Assembly (NCBI GenBank): GCA_021927905.1
Contig: BLLK01000048.1
Span: forward strand, 1 to 35,414
Direction: 5' to 3'
DNA length: 35,414 nucleotides
DNA from: Chaetoceros tenuissimus
Lineage: Eukaryota > Bacillariophyta > Thalassiosirophyceae > Chaetocerotales > Chaetocerotaceae
Part shown: one piece after another, positions 10,606 to 19,677 of the stretch
Layout: every line of letters begins with the position of its first letter
Numbering within the stretch: position 1 is the stretch's first letter
Position numbers and translations under genes: made by a program
Notes under the pieces: model-generated
Databases searched by the model: none
Seen by the model: the letters and a program-made list of their open reading frames with translations, nothing else
Told to the model about the DNA's origin: nothing

Positions 10606-10990
10606 ATGAATGCAAAAGAAGGATTATTAATTCACCAAGCAGCTATTGAAATGGGATACTCACAGGGACCGACACCACTACAATTTGATAAATTGGCCCA
10701 TGGAATATTGACTGGAGAAATGAAACACAAAAGGCATCAAGAACCATGGTCATGCGTTTCTACTGGCTAAGGGACGGAGCAATTGACTAAAAACAATTCC
10801 CCAAAAACAATTTCACATCCACTGGAAACAAGGAGAAACGAACTTAGCGAACTATTCCTCCAAGGCAGGACATCCAACTAAGCATCACATTGCAGTGAGA
10901 AAATTATATGTAGCAAACAAAACTACAATTGAACAAAGAATAGGAGCCATTGAAGCACTACGTGCAATCTGCAAGGGTGTGCTGAAGTCC
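10606..10990 (+). pseudogene. Scrap of a retrotransposon RNase H (copia type)
   Basis: Short conserved pieces survive in different frames: EGLLIHQAAIEMG, then TPLQFDKLAHGILTGEMKHKR, then MRFYWLRD, then HIHWKQGETNLA and KAGHPTKHHIAVR. Their order matches the C-terminal RNase H of copia-type polyproteins, where the last pieces precede the polyprotein end. At least one frameshift (near 10740) and stops interrupt it. The 370 bases before it (10231-10605) hold nothing I can identify. Confidence 0.6.
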
Positions 10991-11133
10991 AATCCCAACA
11001 ATATAGGGATAATAAACCAGACAGCAAGAAAGCACATCAACAGCCACTTTTGGCAACACCAACAGTCATACAATAGCTCATAAATCTAACAATGTAGTTT
11101 ATCGATCAAGTCTAGACAATTGGCATTCAGCAG

Positions 11134-11365
11134 GGCGTCATATACATTATGAAAATAAGTCTGTCGAAATCAATGAAGTATACGTTCTAACTGAATAGAA
11201 TACGCTTGTTCCAATGGCATTGATTGTTTTTTTGCCTAGGTATTTGCTTTCTAGTGCATTAAACTCTGCAAAGTCTCCCTTATTGATGATTTCAAGCTCT
11301 GTACGTATATTTTGTACTGATAGAGTAAATCGAATAAGAAATTGATTCTGTGTATTTTGATACTT
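11134..11365 (+). repeat. Dispersed repeat, copy 1
   Basis: About 230 bp align with 14740-14965 in the same orientation. Both copies share CATATACATTATGAAAAT at the left, CCTAGGTATTTGCTTTCT in the middle and ACGTATATTTTGTACTG near the right. They differ at many scattered positions. Read on the minus strand, both copies share a coding-like frame around ESKYLG, so the repeat may be the end of an element gene and not an LTR. Confidence 0.7.
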
Positions 11366-11593
11366 TAAGTATACGTACACACCATTGTCAACAGTTCACA
11401 AAGTCACAATTTTCAATGACTGTTGAAAAGCTGGGGTAGTTTTGATGGAATAACAAGCCTAAAAAATTTCTCGCCTCAATTTGGCAAATTGTCAGCACCC
11501 TCCTAATATTGCGGCTCCAAGCCTTGCCAAAAGTAAAAATGTCTCCTGTCTATTCCCTTCCTCTTTCTGTCTAAAACAAAAATCCTGACTACA

Positions 11594-12664
11594 ATGGATC
11601 AAATATTCACCCCTCAAAAATTTGGGTGCAGTGCAAGAATTTTTTTTTTCCAGAATGGATTTGCAATTTCTGCCAAAATGAGAGTTCTAAACCATTTTTG
11701 TGCTTCAATTATGAAAGTTACACAACATACCTCTTTCAAGCAACTTTGTTTTCTTTTTACATTACTTTTCTTTTTATTTGAATTTAGAAGTAAAAATGGA
11801 TGTTTCCACTTGGTGGAAGAAACGACAAAACAATCTAGTGTGGGAAGAGAAAAAGAATCTCGCTCTAGAACAGTTTTTATAAATGAAAAACAGAATCCAA
11901 AAAATCTCCATATAGTAATGATTGGTGACAGCCTTACTAGATACATGTATCTCAGTTTGGTTAACTATTTGGAGAATGGAAGCTGGAACACAACAGTTAC
12001 GAAGCAAAATGAAATTTATAACATTGTTCATGAGAAATCATTTCAAAATTGGACTCATTTTTATTATTTCACGAACAATATTTTCAATAAAAAGGAACTA
12101 TGTGATTGTTTCAAGGATGATAAATTTGAAACTCTCCGAGAGAACCGCTTTTATCAGGATCCTCTACGTAGCAATTATGTATCATACATACAAAAATTTG
12201 GTAAATTAAAGTCAAGAGGAATGATATCATATGAAGAAATAGCTTCCAATGAAAACTCTTACTTAAATGTTCCATATTTAAATTTCACGTGGGAATATAA
12301 TTGGACAGATCTAATTGCAAAATTTGTTTCAAATATAACTCCAAAACCTACTTTTTTTGTTTTTAATGCAGGATTCTGGCCACATGATCTTAATGAAGAG
12401 ACATTAAGAGAAATACGCAATGTTCTATTGCAATATGGACTGGTTGGAATATATAAGGTCACGACAAGGACAAGAGGTAGTAAAGATACAAATTTAGCCG
12501 ATTATGAACGCATAGCATGTCGACTGTTTCCATGCCTTGGTCTTGAATGGACTGGAGAATTGCCTCCTTCGGTTTATTGGGATAAAGTGCATTTCATATC
12601 ATCTGATGTATATCATCGTATGAATGAGCAACTTTTGAATCTTTTAGAAATTTTAGCTTTATAG
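11594..12664 (+). CDS. SGNH/GDSL-type protein with signal anchor (PC-esterase-like)
   Basis: The 356-residue protein has a hydrophobic segment at about 50-64, then an SGNH-type block I, IGDSLTRY, with Ser113 as candidate nucleophile. A C-terminal YWDKVHF supplies the Asp330-x-x-His333 pair. This GDS...DxxH pair is the signature of the PC-esterase / TBL / CAS1-like families, which acylate or deacylate glycans in the Golgi or at the cell surface. Several N-glycosylation sequons (NGS, NTT, NWT, NFT, NIT) fit a lumenal domain and type II topology. The ATG at 11594 gives the longest form. The ATG at 11711 (residue 40) would put the hydrophobic stretch at the N-terminus as a classic signal anchor and may be the true start. 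Substrate cannot be inferred. The gene is intact, lacks visible introns, and is flanked by element debris on both sides. Confidence 0.75.
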   Translation: MDQIFTPQKFGCSARIFFFQNGFAISAKMRVLNHFCASIMKVTQHTSFKQLCFLFTLLFFLFEFRSKNGCFHLVEETTKQSSVGREKESRSRTVFINEKQNPKNLHIVMIGDSLTRYMYLSLVNYLENGSWNTTVTKQNEIYNIVHEKSFQNWTHFYYFTNNIFNKKELCDCFKDDKFETLRENRFYQDPLRSNYVSYIQKFGKLKSRGMISYEEIASNENSYLNVPYLNFTWEYNWTDLIAKFVSNITPKPTFFVFNAGFWPHDLNEETLREIRNVLLQYGLVGIYKVTTRTRGSKDTNLADYERIACRLFPCLGLEWTGELPPSVYWDKVHFISSDVYHRMNEQLLNLLEILAL

Positions 12665-12753
12665 TTAACGGTGGATGAGAAAAAAATAGCACTAATAAAT
12701 AAATAGTTGATCAAGTAAAATTTTCACTTCATATTTGATTGCAAAAATTTTTC

Positions 12754-13101
12754 AGATCTGATAGAGGGGTGCAATTGACAATTCAATGTATTGATAAGTT
12801 TCATGGTCAAGATTTCGAAAATTTTGAATTTGAGTCTTCAGATGCCAAATCAGTTCTCTGTTCAATTTCGCGTCTTATTCAAAATGTTCTTGTGGAGAAC
12901 TAATCAAACATTGTTCAAATTTTCAAGGATTCATCGCCTGGGAAAAAGACTTTCATCATATGTTTCTCAATAATTTATACTGGCAATCTGAAACCTTCTT
13001 TTCTGGAGCAAGCAATAGACTGCGAGTCCTTCATTTTGGATATTGTTTGTGCCAGCCTTATAGTAGGACAGATGCTAGCAGAGCTACAATTGCTTAGACT
13101 A
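12754..13101 (+). pseudogene. Coding-like stretch with one internal stop (unknown)
   Basis: After a pyrimidine-rich TTTTTCAG, one frame stays open for about 115 codons except for a single TAA near 12900. Its composition resembles protein. I recognise no family. It could be a decayed exon or chance in AT-rich DNA. The rest of 12665-13397 shows nothing else. Confidence 0.2.
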
Positions 13102-13397
13102 TAGTTTTTTCTATCAATTAGCTTGACTGATCAAACATGAAGATTGATGGAAAAGTGTGTAATGGTTGAAATGGATGAGGGTAAGTTTTGAAAACAAAGT
13201 ATAATAAGGGTCAGGTGAAGACAAGAGCTTGGCAAACGACACTGACAAACATGAACTGAATCATGTGAATAAATGTATTAAAACAGAGAGATAACTCAAA
13301 ACATAAGCCACACTGACTTTGAATCTGATAAACTGAAATGAATTCAAGTTTAACTAAAAGGTTAAAATTACTCAAAAGCTTGCAATTGCTATTCCAA

Positions 13398-13990
13398 TCA
13401 TACTTTGTGCTTGTGGAGGGAGCAAACCTCTCTATCTGTAATTGTGTTTCCTGCTAAGTCAAACAAAATGGAGCAAACACAGTACGCAGTGATGTTGCTC
13501 AGCACTTGATCCTTGCCATTCAATTGCATTACATTCCATCTTCCATGTTTGTCTTTCTCCATGGAGTGTTTCCAACCAGATGTAAACAATGGAGTAAAGC
13601 ACAATTGACCTCCTTTATGGTGGATAAAGTCTTTGATGGTTGGTATCCCCAGTGGAAAGGCCTGGTAGAGCTTGGAGCTTGGGTCAATTTTCTTGCATGT
13701 ATCATGGAATGGTATGGTACTAGAGCATGTGGCATCGACCTCTGTGATTCATTCTGAAACAACAAATGACATTTCTATTATGGAGTCTGATTTTGAATAG
13801 GTCTGATTTGCTTGGAGCCTCAGACAAACCCATGAAGGTACCAAGTTCCCCTTTTTGCCATGGTTGGGGCTTTGTGATGTGTGTTTGGATATCAGTTAAA
13901 TTTGATTTGATGAAAGATGCATATTTCTTTGCACTACAATGGGAGCAGATGCCATGAACATTCCTAAATTTGGTTTTGAAGCTGGCTTGT
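13398..13990 (-). pseudogene. Frameshifted unknown protein fragment with Cys pairs
   Basis: Two frames join. From about 13980, one encodes NVHGICSHCSAKKY (a CxxC pair) and a Lys/Trp-containing segment, and ends at a TAG close to 13720. The second frame overlaps it near 13739 and continues through FIHHKGGQLCF and AYCVCSILFDLAG to the stop at 13398. A one-base shift near 13740 would join them into about 190 residues. The spaced cysteines and histidines suggest a metal-binding module, but I do not recognise the family. It follows the coiled-coil frame at 14160-14690 on the same strand, so both may once have been one protein. Confidence 0.45.
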
Positions 13991-14159
13991 TGTTTTTTAA
14001 ATTATTTTTGTTGTGGAAGCTTTCTTGTAAATGGCTGGATGGAACTGAGTCAGTATGCACCACCTTGTTCCTGACTCCAATGCAGACCTAACATCTCTCC
14101 CCAGTTCCAGGTACCATGGAGTTGGGTTTGAGTTAAATCTTCTGGGGAATGAGCCACAG

Positions 14160-14690
14160 TCAACAGATGTTGTTGTCTTCATCACTTATATCTTCACCTC
14201 CAATGGAGCTAAGTAAATCATCATCAATAGTAGAATCAAGTGTCTTGTTCACAGTTTCCTGTCTTTTCTTTCTTAGTCTTGGTGGGGAAGAAGATGTTGG
14301 AGAAGCAAAGGCTGTTACAAACTGATTCAGTTGGTTGCTGAGTTGTGAGATAAGAGACTGAGTGTTGGTGAAACCAGTATCCAATTTAGAATCCATGGAG
14401 GACACGTCATTCTGGATGAGTGCAATCTTATTGTTGATGGTTGTGTTTGCTGCTTCAAAATTGGATTTCATTGTATTCATTTGGAGGTCAAAGTTGGTTT
14501 GCATGTTACGGAGTTCTTCTTTGTGTTCTGCATCATGTTTATTGAGTGCATCGTGAAACTTCTTTTCTACTTTTTCTATATCTGATTTAGAAGTGATAGA
14601 AGAGATGGCTGTTTTCTCAGTTTTGCCAGAGCTTACTTTGGATGGGAGGTTTTCTTTATTTTTTGCTTTTGCATTTTGGGTTGATCTCAA
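14160..14690 (-). pseudogene. Coiled-coil open frame without ATG (unknown)
   Basis: The 176-codon frame is Lys/Glu/Asn/Gln-rich. It has a basic, Ser-rich start, then a long heptad-like helical segment (roughly residues 35-125), then a basic RLRKKR patch and an acidic tail. No ATG opens it: the first codon in the open stretch is TTG and a TAG lies just upstream, so it is either an exon or a 5'-damaged gene. The frame just downstream (13997-14185) may carry shifted remains, which would link it to the Cys-containing fragment. Coiled-coil proteins of this layout are common as retroelement ORF1/gag products, but that role is only inferred here. Confidence 0.45.
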
Positions 14691-14739
14691 CTGCTACTAC
14701 CTGTTATAATTAAGGCATTTCACATTATTCCCTTCATTT

Positions 14740-14965
14740 GGGTGTCATATACATTATGAAAATCAACTTGACAAAATCGATGAAGTATACCTAGTTGCTA
14801 AATAGAATATGCTTGTTCTAATGATGTTGATTGTTCTTTTCCTAGGTATTTGCTTTCTGGTGCATTTGACTCTGCATAGTCCCTCTTGTCGATCATTTCA
14901 AGCTCTATACGTATATTTTGTACTGGTAGAGTATATCAAATAAGAAATTTGATTCTGTGAAATCA
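14740..14965 (+). repeat. Dispersed repeat, copy 2
   Basis: Diverged direct copy of 11134-11365, lying just upstream (on the minus strand) of the coiled-coil frame. See copy 1 for the shared blocks. Confidence 0.7.
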
Positions 14966-15177
14966 AGTCTACGTACTGCTTTCACATAAAATTGGGATTT
15001 TCAAACAGAATGTGGTGACTTTGCAGCTTAAGTTACTGGAAAATGGTCCATTGAGATAAACTAATAAGTACCTCAATAAATGCACATTTTAATTTAGTTA
15101 TTATTACATGTATAGAGTGTAAGGATTGGTCCATAGTTTAAAAACTTCTTTTTTAGAATTCTGACAAAAAAGTTGAT

Positions 15178-16195
15178 TTACCCAGCAAACCAGCTCTTAA
15201 GTTTGCCTCTGTAAAAGGAGATATATTTGATGACCTCATCTGCCTGCAAGTTGTGATTGAGGAATCTTCCAATATTTTCGTCGAGTAGGGTTCTCATATT
15301 AATAATTGTCTCACTCTCATTGGAGTCCAAGAAATCAAAATATTCTTCCAATTCTTTTATAAAATTGATAATTGATGGGTGAACATGGTCACATATGACT
15401 ACTGCAGTTTGATAGTGCTGAGTGTTTTGATCTGTACAACAGATCATCTTTACTTGAGGAGTCTCTGAAGGTGTTGCTACAAACTTTGCATTTCTTAATC
15501 CAAGTGAAGGTCTATCCAAGTTCACTAAGTTTTTGAATTGCAGTGAATGCTTCCTTTACATATTCCTTTTGCAAATTGACACCCCAGACTTCAGAAACAA
15601 ACATTTCTTTTGTACTAATATCAAAAACTGTCTCCTTTTTCCTAACTAATTCAAATTCTGGCTCAACCATAGTGCCATCTTCCTGAAATGCATACTCGAT
15701 AGCCTTCTCAACCTCATTACGGTTTGACATTGTTGCAATGGGTCCAATGAAACTTCCAATAAATGACCTTGGTTTATTTGCCACAAATATCGTTGCAAAA
15801 ATTTTGATACCAGCCTTGTCTAATGCACCTTTGATCTGATTATTAGCCAACATGCTAGACAATTTCCATGAACTTCTAATTTGAAGTTGCACCTCAAAAA
15901 ATTCTACTCTCTTCTTCTTGATTTCACAATTCTGCTGAACTACTTTACAGTTGTACCAATAGTGCTGCCACCCATCCAAATCCTGGATGTTTGCGGCCAC
16001 CTCTACAATCTCCTTCACTGGCATGATGTTCACCTCTGAATGAGCGTTCAAGAGGATTGCACAAGCCTTTCTCATTCCTTCCATCTCACCTGGGTAGATG
16101 GATGTAGGAAAAATGAACTTGTAGTCTGATTTCAGCAATTCCACCTTCACCCCTTCATCAACAGTGGTTTCATTTGCCTTTGCAGAGCCAGACAT
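15178..16195 (-). pseudogene. Unknown protein split by a +1 shift (227 + 115 codons)
   Basis: An ATG at 16195 opens 227 codons that end at 15512. A second frame, displaced by +1 and overlapping by 14 bases, continues for 115 codons from 15525 to 15178. Joined, they give a protein of about 340 residues with no membrane segment. The middle has a motif-like stretch (FEVQLQIRSSWKLS, then FVANKPRSFIGSFIG) that I cannot assign. Its general look resembles the globular part of a retroelement ORF1 protein, but this is impression only. The shift could be a sequencing error, a mutation, or programmed: the overlap contains CTT AGT G, similar in form to yeast Ty +1 sites. Nearest same-strand neighbours are the coiled-coil frame and the tail fragment at 16518. 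Confidence 0.5.
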
Positions 16196-16517
16196 GGGTA
16201 TTCAGTGATTCCTCAGTGAGTTTGTAGTGGTGTGTATTTCAATTTAATAAACAAAAAACCTAGTTTCCGTTGGTCATGTACGTGTTATTTTACTAACAAA
16301 CTGTTGTGTAGTGCGCCACACGTTGCGAATTCTTCTCGCGCAAAAATTATATGGATCAAGTGCAGCTGGAGTAGCAGCAAGAATTTTGTGGTAGTGTGCA
16401 TAGATTTGCCAAAAGTGAAGTATCCTTTCTGACCAATTCCACAATAGACACACTCCCAACCAAATTTATACTAATGCCACTCAACTTTACTGGTAGCATT
16501 TTCATCAGAAGGATTGA

Positions 16518-16733
16518 TTAAACACAAGGAGCAGGAGCTTGAGCAGCAGGAAGATCATGAAGCTTGGAATCAGAGCCAGAAGTTTTTTTAAGCTTGTCAC
16601 TATCAGCAGAAGAGCTGGACTTATCACAATTGTAAATTCCTCCTCCTTCAGATTGACTGTTTTTGAATTGGTGTGTACCCTCAATGCAAGATATAATAGA
16701 CAGTATTGAGTAAAGTGAGTCGAGGATAAAACC
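16518..16733 (-). pseudogene. C-terminal tail fragment of an unknown protein
   Basis: A 71-codon frame without ATG ends at a TAA (16518). It begins after a TGA with an ILDSLYSILS-like helix and runs into a low-complexity Ser/Asp/Lys segment and an Ala/Pro tail (LPAAQAPAPCV). The biased, protein-like composition suggests the 3' end of a decayed gene. It lies about 320 bases upstream of the frameshifted gene and on the same strand. No family recognised. Confidence 0.3.
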
Positions 16734-17277
16734 TCAACATCCAGAGGCTCTCAGTAGAGAGCTACAATGATTTCACTAGCTACCTTATCCATACCATCAT
16801 GGTCACAGACGCTAAGCCATAACATCTCCTAACAAAGCTAAATTCCCCCAAAACTTGGCTAAAATATCTCTTTTTGACAATAATTAGTCCATTTATCCAT
16901 CTTAAGTAACAATGTCGTTCAATTGTTTATATCTTTGATTTTCAATTGCTCAACAATTCTTTTCATTTATTATCTGTTTTTGATAGACCACGCATTGTAT
17001 CTTTTTTGGTGGAGAAAGAAGTTCGTTGACAGAGCTCCGTGGCATTTTTAAATCCATTCCCATTTCCAGTTCACCATCTAGATCCATATATGCGTTTGAC
17101 ATGGATGATGACGTCGAAAAGATCACAAAAGATTCTAGAAAATTAGTACGTACACAAAGTACATTTCTGTTGGTAGTGCAAATAATCACGGAATAAATTA
17201 AGGAGGATGCTTTAATAAGCTGCAAAAAAACAGATATTCAATGGAATTACTGTTGTTTCTCTAGTTGTGGAACTATA
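16734..17277. other. Spacer upstream of the GT32 gene
   Basis: AT-rich sequence. The only coding-like item is a 50-codon ATG frame on the minus strand (17102-16950) with no recognised motif. A TGACGTC (CRE-like bZIP site) lies at about 17107-17113. Nothing else stands out. Confidence 0.3.
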
Positions 17278-17297
17278 ATTTGACTCGCGAGTCAAAT
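17278..17297. promoter_or_regulatory. Perfect 20-bp palindrome just upstream of the GT32 ATG
   Basis: ATTTGACTCGCGAGTCAAAT equals its own reverse complement. It contains two opposed TGACTC half-sites, the kind bound by bZIP factors (GCN4/AP-1 type), around a TCGCGA core. It ends 17 bases before the start codon, so it lies in the core promoter or 5' leader. Binding is inferred. Confidence 0.5.
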
Positions 17298-17314
17298 CAC
17301 AGAATATCTTCAAT

Positions 17315-18448
17315 ATGTTTCGCTCCTGTATTTTCAGTGTTTGTGTGTCTTTCCTTTTAATCTTGTGCTGCAATAATTTCTTTGCAATAACAAGAAATTA
17401 TTTTTTCATTCAGGATTTGAATGTCCTGTCAAATATTACCTCATCAAATGAAATGATTTTTTTCGAAAATATGTCAACAGATATTTTAACAGAATTGAAT
17501 GAATTATCAGGTGGAAGCTCTGTATCTTCTTTAGGCTGTCCTGCACCACTTGTTCCAATGAAAAATATTATTCGACGAAACAATTCAACTTTCAATTCCA
17601 ATATACCAAGAATATTTCATATTTCATTCAAAAGTCGATGCTTACCCCAAGACATTTTTCGAACAGTAGAAAGATGGACAGATGTTTTACCAAACTATTC
17701 TATTTTTTTCCATGATGACGAGGCAGTCGAAAGACTTATCCAACAGCACTGGAAAGAGTTTCCTTTACTTCATGATGCAGTCAAATGCATCTTATTTAAA
17801 GGTGCAATGAAGATAGATTTATGGCGGACTTTAATACTTTACAAATACGGTGGAGTTTATAGTGATATCGATATGTGGCCGTCAGAAATATTTACAGAAA
17901 AAACAATAAGAAATGATCTGAGTGCGTTTTTCTTTGTTGACGGTTGGAACCGACCATCACAGTGGTTTATGGCTACAGAACCATCACATCCAATAATGTA
18001 TCTTTCGGTTAAGCAAATTATTCATAATTTGCTACAAATGAAATCGCTTCGGAAACCCAGAGTAGTATTTGTGACAGGACCAGAAGCAGTAAAAACTGCT
18101 TATTTCAATTTTCTAGCACCTAAATGTTGCAATGGTACAATGCAACAGGAAAAAGTTTTAGCAAACAACATTGAAATGGAAGGACCTTTCGGAAAAAAAG
18201 TAATCAAAATAAAAACTGGAAAGAGAGAAAAGCCTTTTATTTACCAAAAATATCAATATGGAGATATGGTGGTCTATAATTCAACTTTAAACATAACTCG
18301 CTTGAAAAGAATCGAACTTGAAAGTGGTGTCATACACTGGGCAACGTTTAATCATAGAACGAGATTCAATTTTCCAAAACAAATGTCATGTCTAAAATAT
18401 ATTGAAAGCTTATCAAACGGCGAAATTGAGCAGTATTCTCAAATTTAA
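17315..18448 (+). CDS. GT32 / OCH1-like glycosyltransferase, type II membrane protein
   Basis: The 377-residue protein starts with a signal-anchor helix (about residues 5-26). The catalytic domain opens at IPRIFHI (97-103), the usual start of the Gly_transf_sug family. It continues through GAMKIDLWR (163-171) and GGVYSDIDMW (179-188), whose D184-x-D186 is the DXD motif that binds the metal and nucleotide sugar. Relatives such as yeast OCH1 add mannose to N-glycans in the Golgi; others act on glycolipids, so donor and acceptor are open here. Sequons near 40, 52 and 89 fit a lumenal location. The ATG at 17315 is chosen because it is the first and yields the anchor at the N-terminus. No intron is needed and the length is normal for the family. 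A striking palindrome lies just upstream. Confidence 0.88.
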   Translation: MFRSCIFSVCVSFLLILCCNNFFAITRNYFFIQDLNVLSNITSSNEMIFFENMSTDILTELNELSGGSSVSSLGCPAPLVPMKNIIRRNNSTFNSNIPRIFHISFKSRCLPQDIFRTVERWTDVLPNYSIFFHDDEAVERLIQQHWKEFPLLHDAVKCILFKGAMKIDLWRTLILYKYGGVYSDIDMWPSEIFTEKTIRNDLSAFFFVDGWNRPSQWFMATEPSHPIMYLSVKQIIHNLLQMKSLRKPRVVFVTGPEAVKTAYFNFLAPKCCNGTMQQEKVLANNIEMEGPFGKKVIKIKTGKREKPFIYQKYQYGDMVVYNSTLNITRLKRIELESGVIHWATFNHRTRFNFPKQMSCLKYIESLSNGEIEQYSQI

Positions 18449-18566
18449 AACATTGACTTTAAAATCATACCTCACATGTAATAGCCATAATGAAAATAAT
18501 TGAAATTAACTAAACATTGAGTAGAAGTGAAATCTACTTGCCTAAACAGAAGAGTATGACTATACT

Positions 18567-18860
18567 ATGACGATGTCCACTGAGAGGCTTAAGCTGATGC
18601 AACCTCCAAGCTTAAAAAAAAGCCAGACTTATTCTGAAGTAGACTGGACAATCCAAGAGAAAGATCAGGATGACAAATGCATCCATAGAGCGATGTTTAA
18701 TGGATTGCTAAAGGGCTATCAAAAGCATTTGCATAGTAACTACAAACAAGACTGGCGTCAGATGGAAGAAGCAACCTTCGTACCTCCAATGCCAGGTGTT
18801 GAGCTTAGTGACAGAGCCAAAAAAAAAAGAATGCAGAAGCTGAAAGAACCAAACAATTGA
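18567..18860 (+). CDS. Small ORF, 97 residues, unknown function
   Basis: ATG-initiated frame that starts 119 bases after the GT32 stop on the same strand. The product is hydrophilic, rich in Lys, Gln and Met. It has a TYSEVDW start, a central Tyr/His/Gln segment, a PPMPG turn and a basic C-terminus (RAKKKRMQKLK). No signal peptide or membrane segment. The composition looks like real protein, but I recognise no family. It could be a small nuclear protein, the last exon of a longer gene, or chance. Confidence 0.35.
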   Translation: MTMSTERLKLMQPPSLKKSQTYSEVDWTIQEKDQDDKCIHRAMFNGLLKGYQKHLHSNYKQDWRQMEEATFVPPMPGVELSDRAKKKRMQKLKEPNN

Positions 18861-19677
18861 ATTCTTCACCTGACTTCTTTTGGAGAATTCTTCTATGTTT
18901 TTGGTCAGAACTTTACATATTTTACATAACATAATTACTATTTTGATACGAAACAACAATATCTTTTCAAGTATGAATTTAGGTAAACTTTCCTTATTAA
19001 AAACGAATGTATGACTTCTAACTGATACGATAGTTGTGATTAAATATTGGTGTGGTCCTGTATTACGTGCTATCGTAACGCTGTTTTGGTTAGAGCAAAG
19101 GTCTGTCTCCTGACTTAATATGGATAGGCTTCAGCGAGGCGCGTCATCACTTTCACATCAAGTATAGGCTTCGGGTTCTCGATATCTCTGTATCTGCACC
19201 TTTTTGATTGTTCTGGTGCATCTTATAGTCTAGAATCTATCTAGTAATAACAAGTGTGTTTTCACCTATTCATAGCGATATCTTATTAGTTTACAAGTAA
19301 GTACATGAATATTTAGTCAGTGTATCATATCCCATAGCGTTTTGGATTTGCTATGAATAGAGGGTGTTGACACATCCTATTGTTTGATAATTTCAGAAGT
19401 TTGTTGTGTTCAGTATTCTGATAGTCTTCGCTGAGGATATCAGATACAACCCCATGGCATACCGAATGCAGCCTCATCACATGGGTTATCTTCGTAATGA
19501 AGAAGAGAGTATTGAGCTGACTGATCACCAGCTACCTGTTGCAAGATATGTGTAGTTGATGACACATATACCATCACATGATGGAAGCACAGGAAAGATA
19601 AGGCCTCTATGTGCCTGCACAACTACATACAAGTCTATTTCCAACACTTTCCTCGCTCTTGCTGTATAGCTCTCATC
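18861..19677. other. Spacer and probable 5' flank/LTR remains of the copia element
   Basis: No coding signal. A leader or LTR of the copia element starting at 19678 would be expected here. A TGTTGAC at about 19356 could be an LTR start, but without a partner LTR or a clear primer-binding site it cannot be fixed. Confidence 0.25.

Noticed and set aside
10895-11083. 62-codon frame as a separate small gene
   Set aside because: It starts with a non-ATG codon and is the in-frame tail of the RNase H scrap (HHIAVRKLYV).
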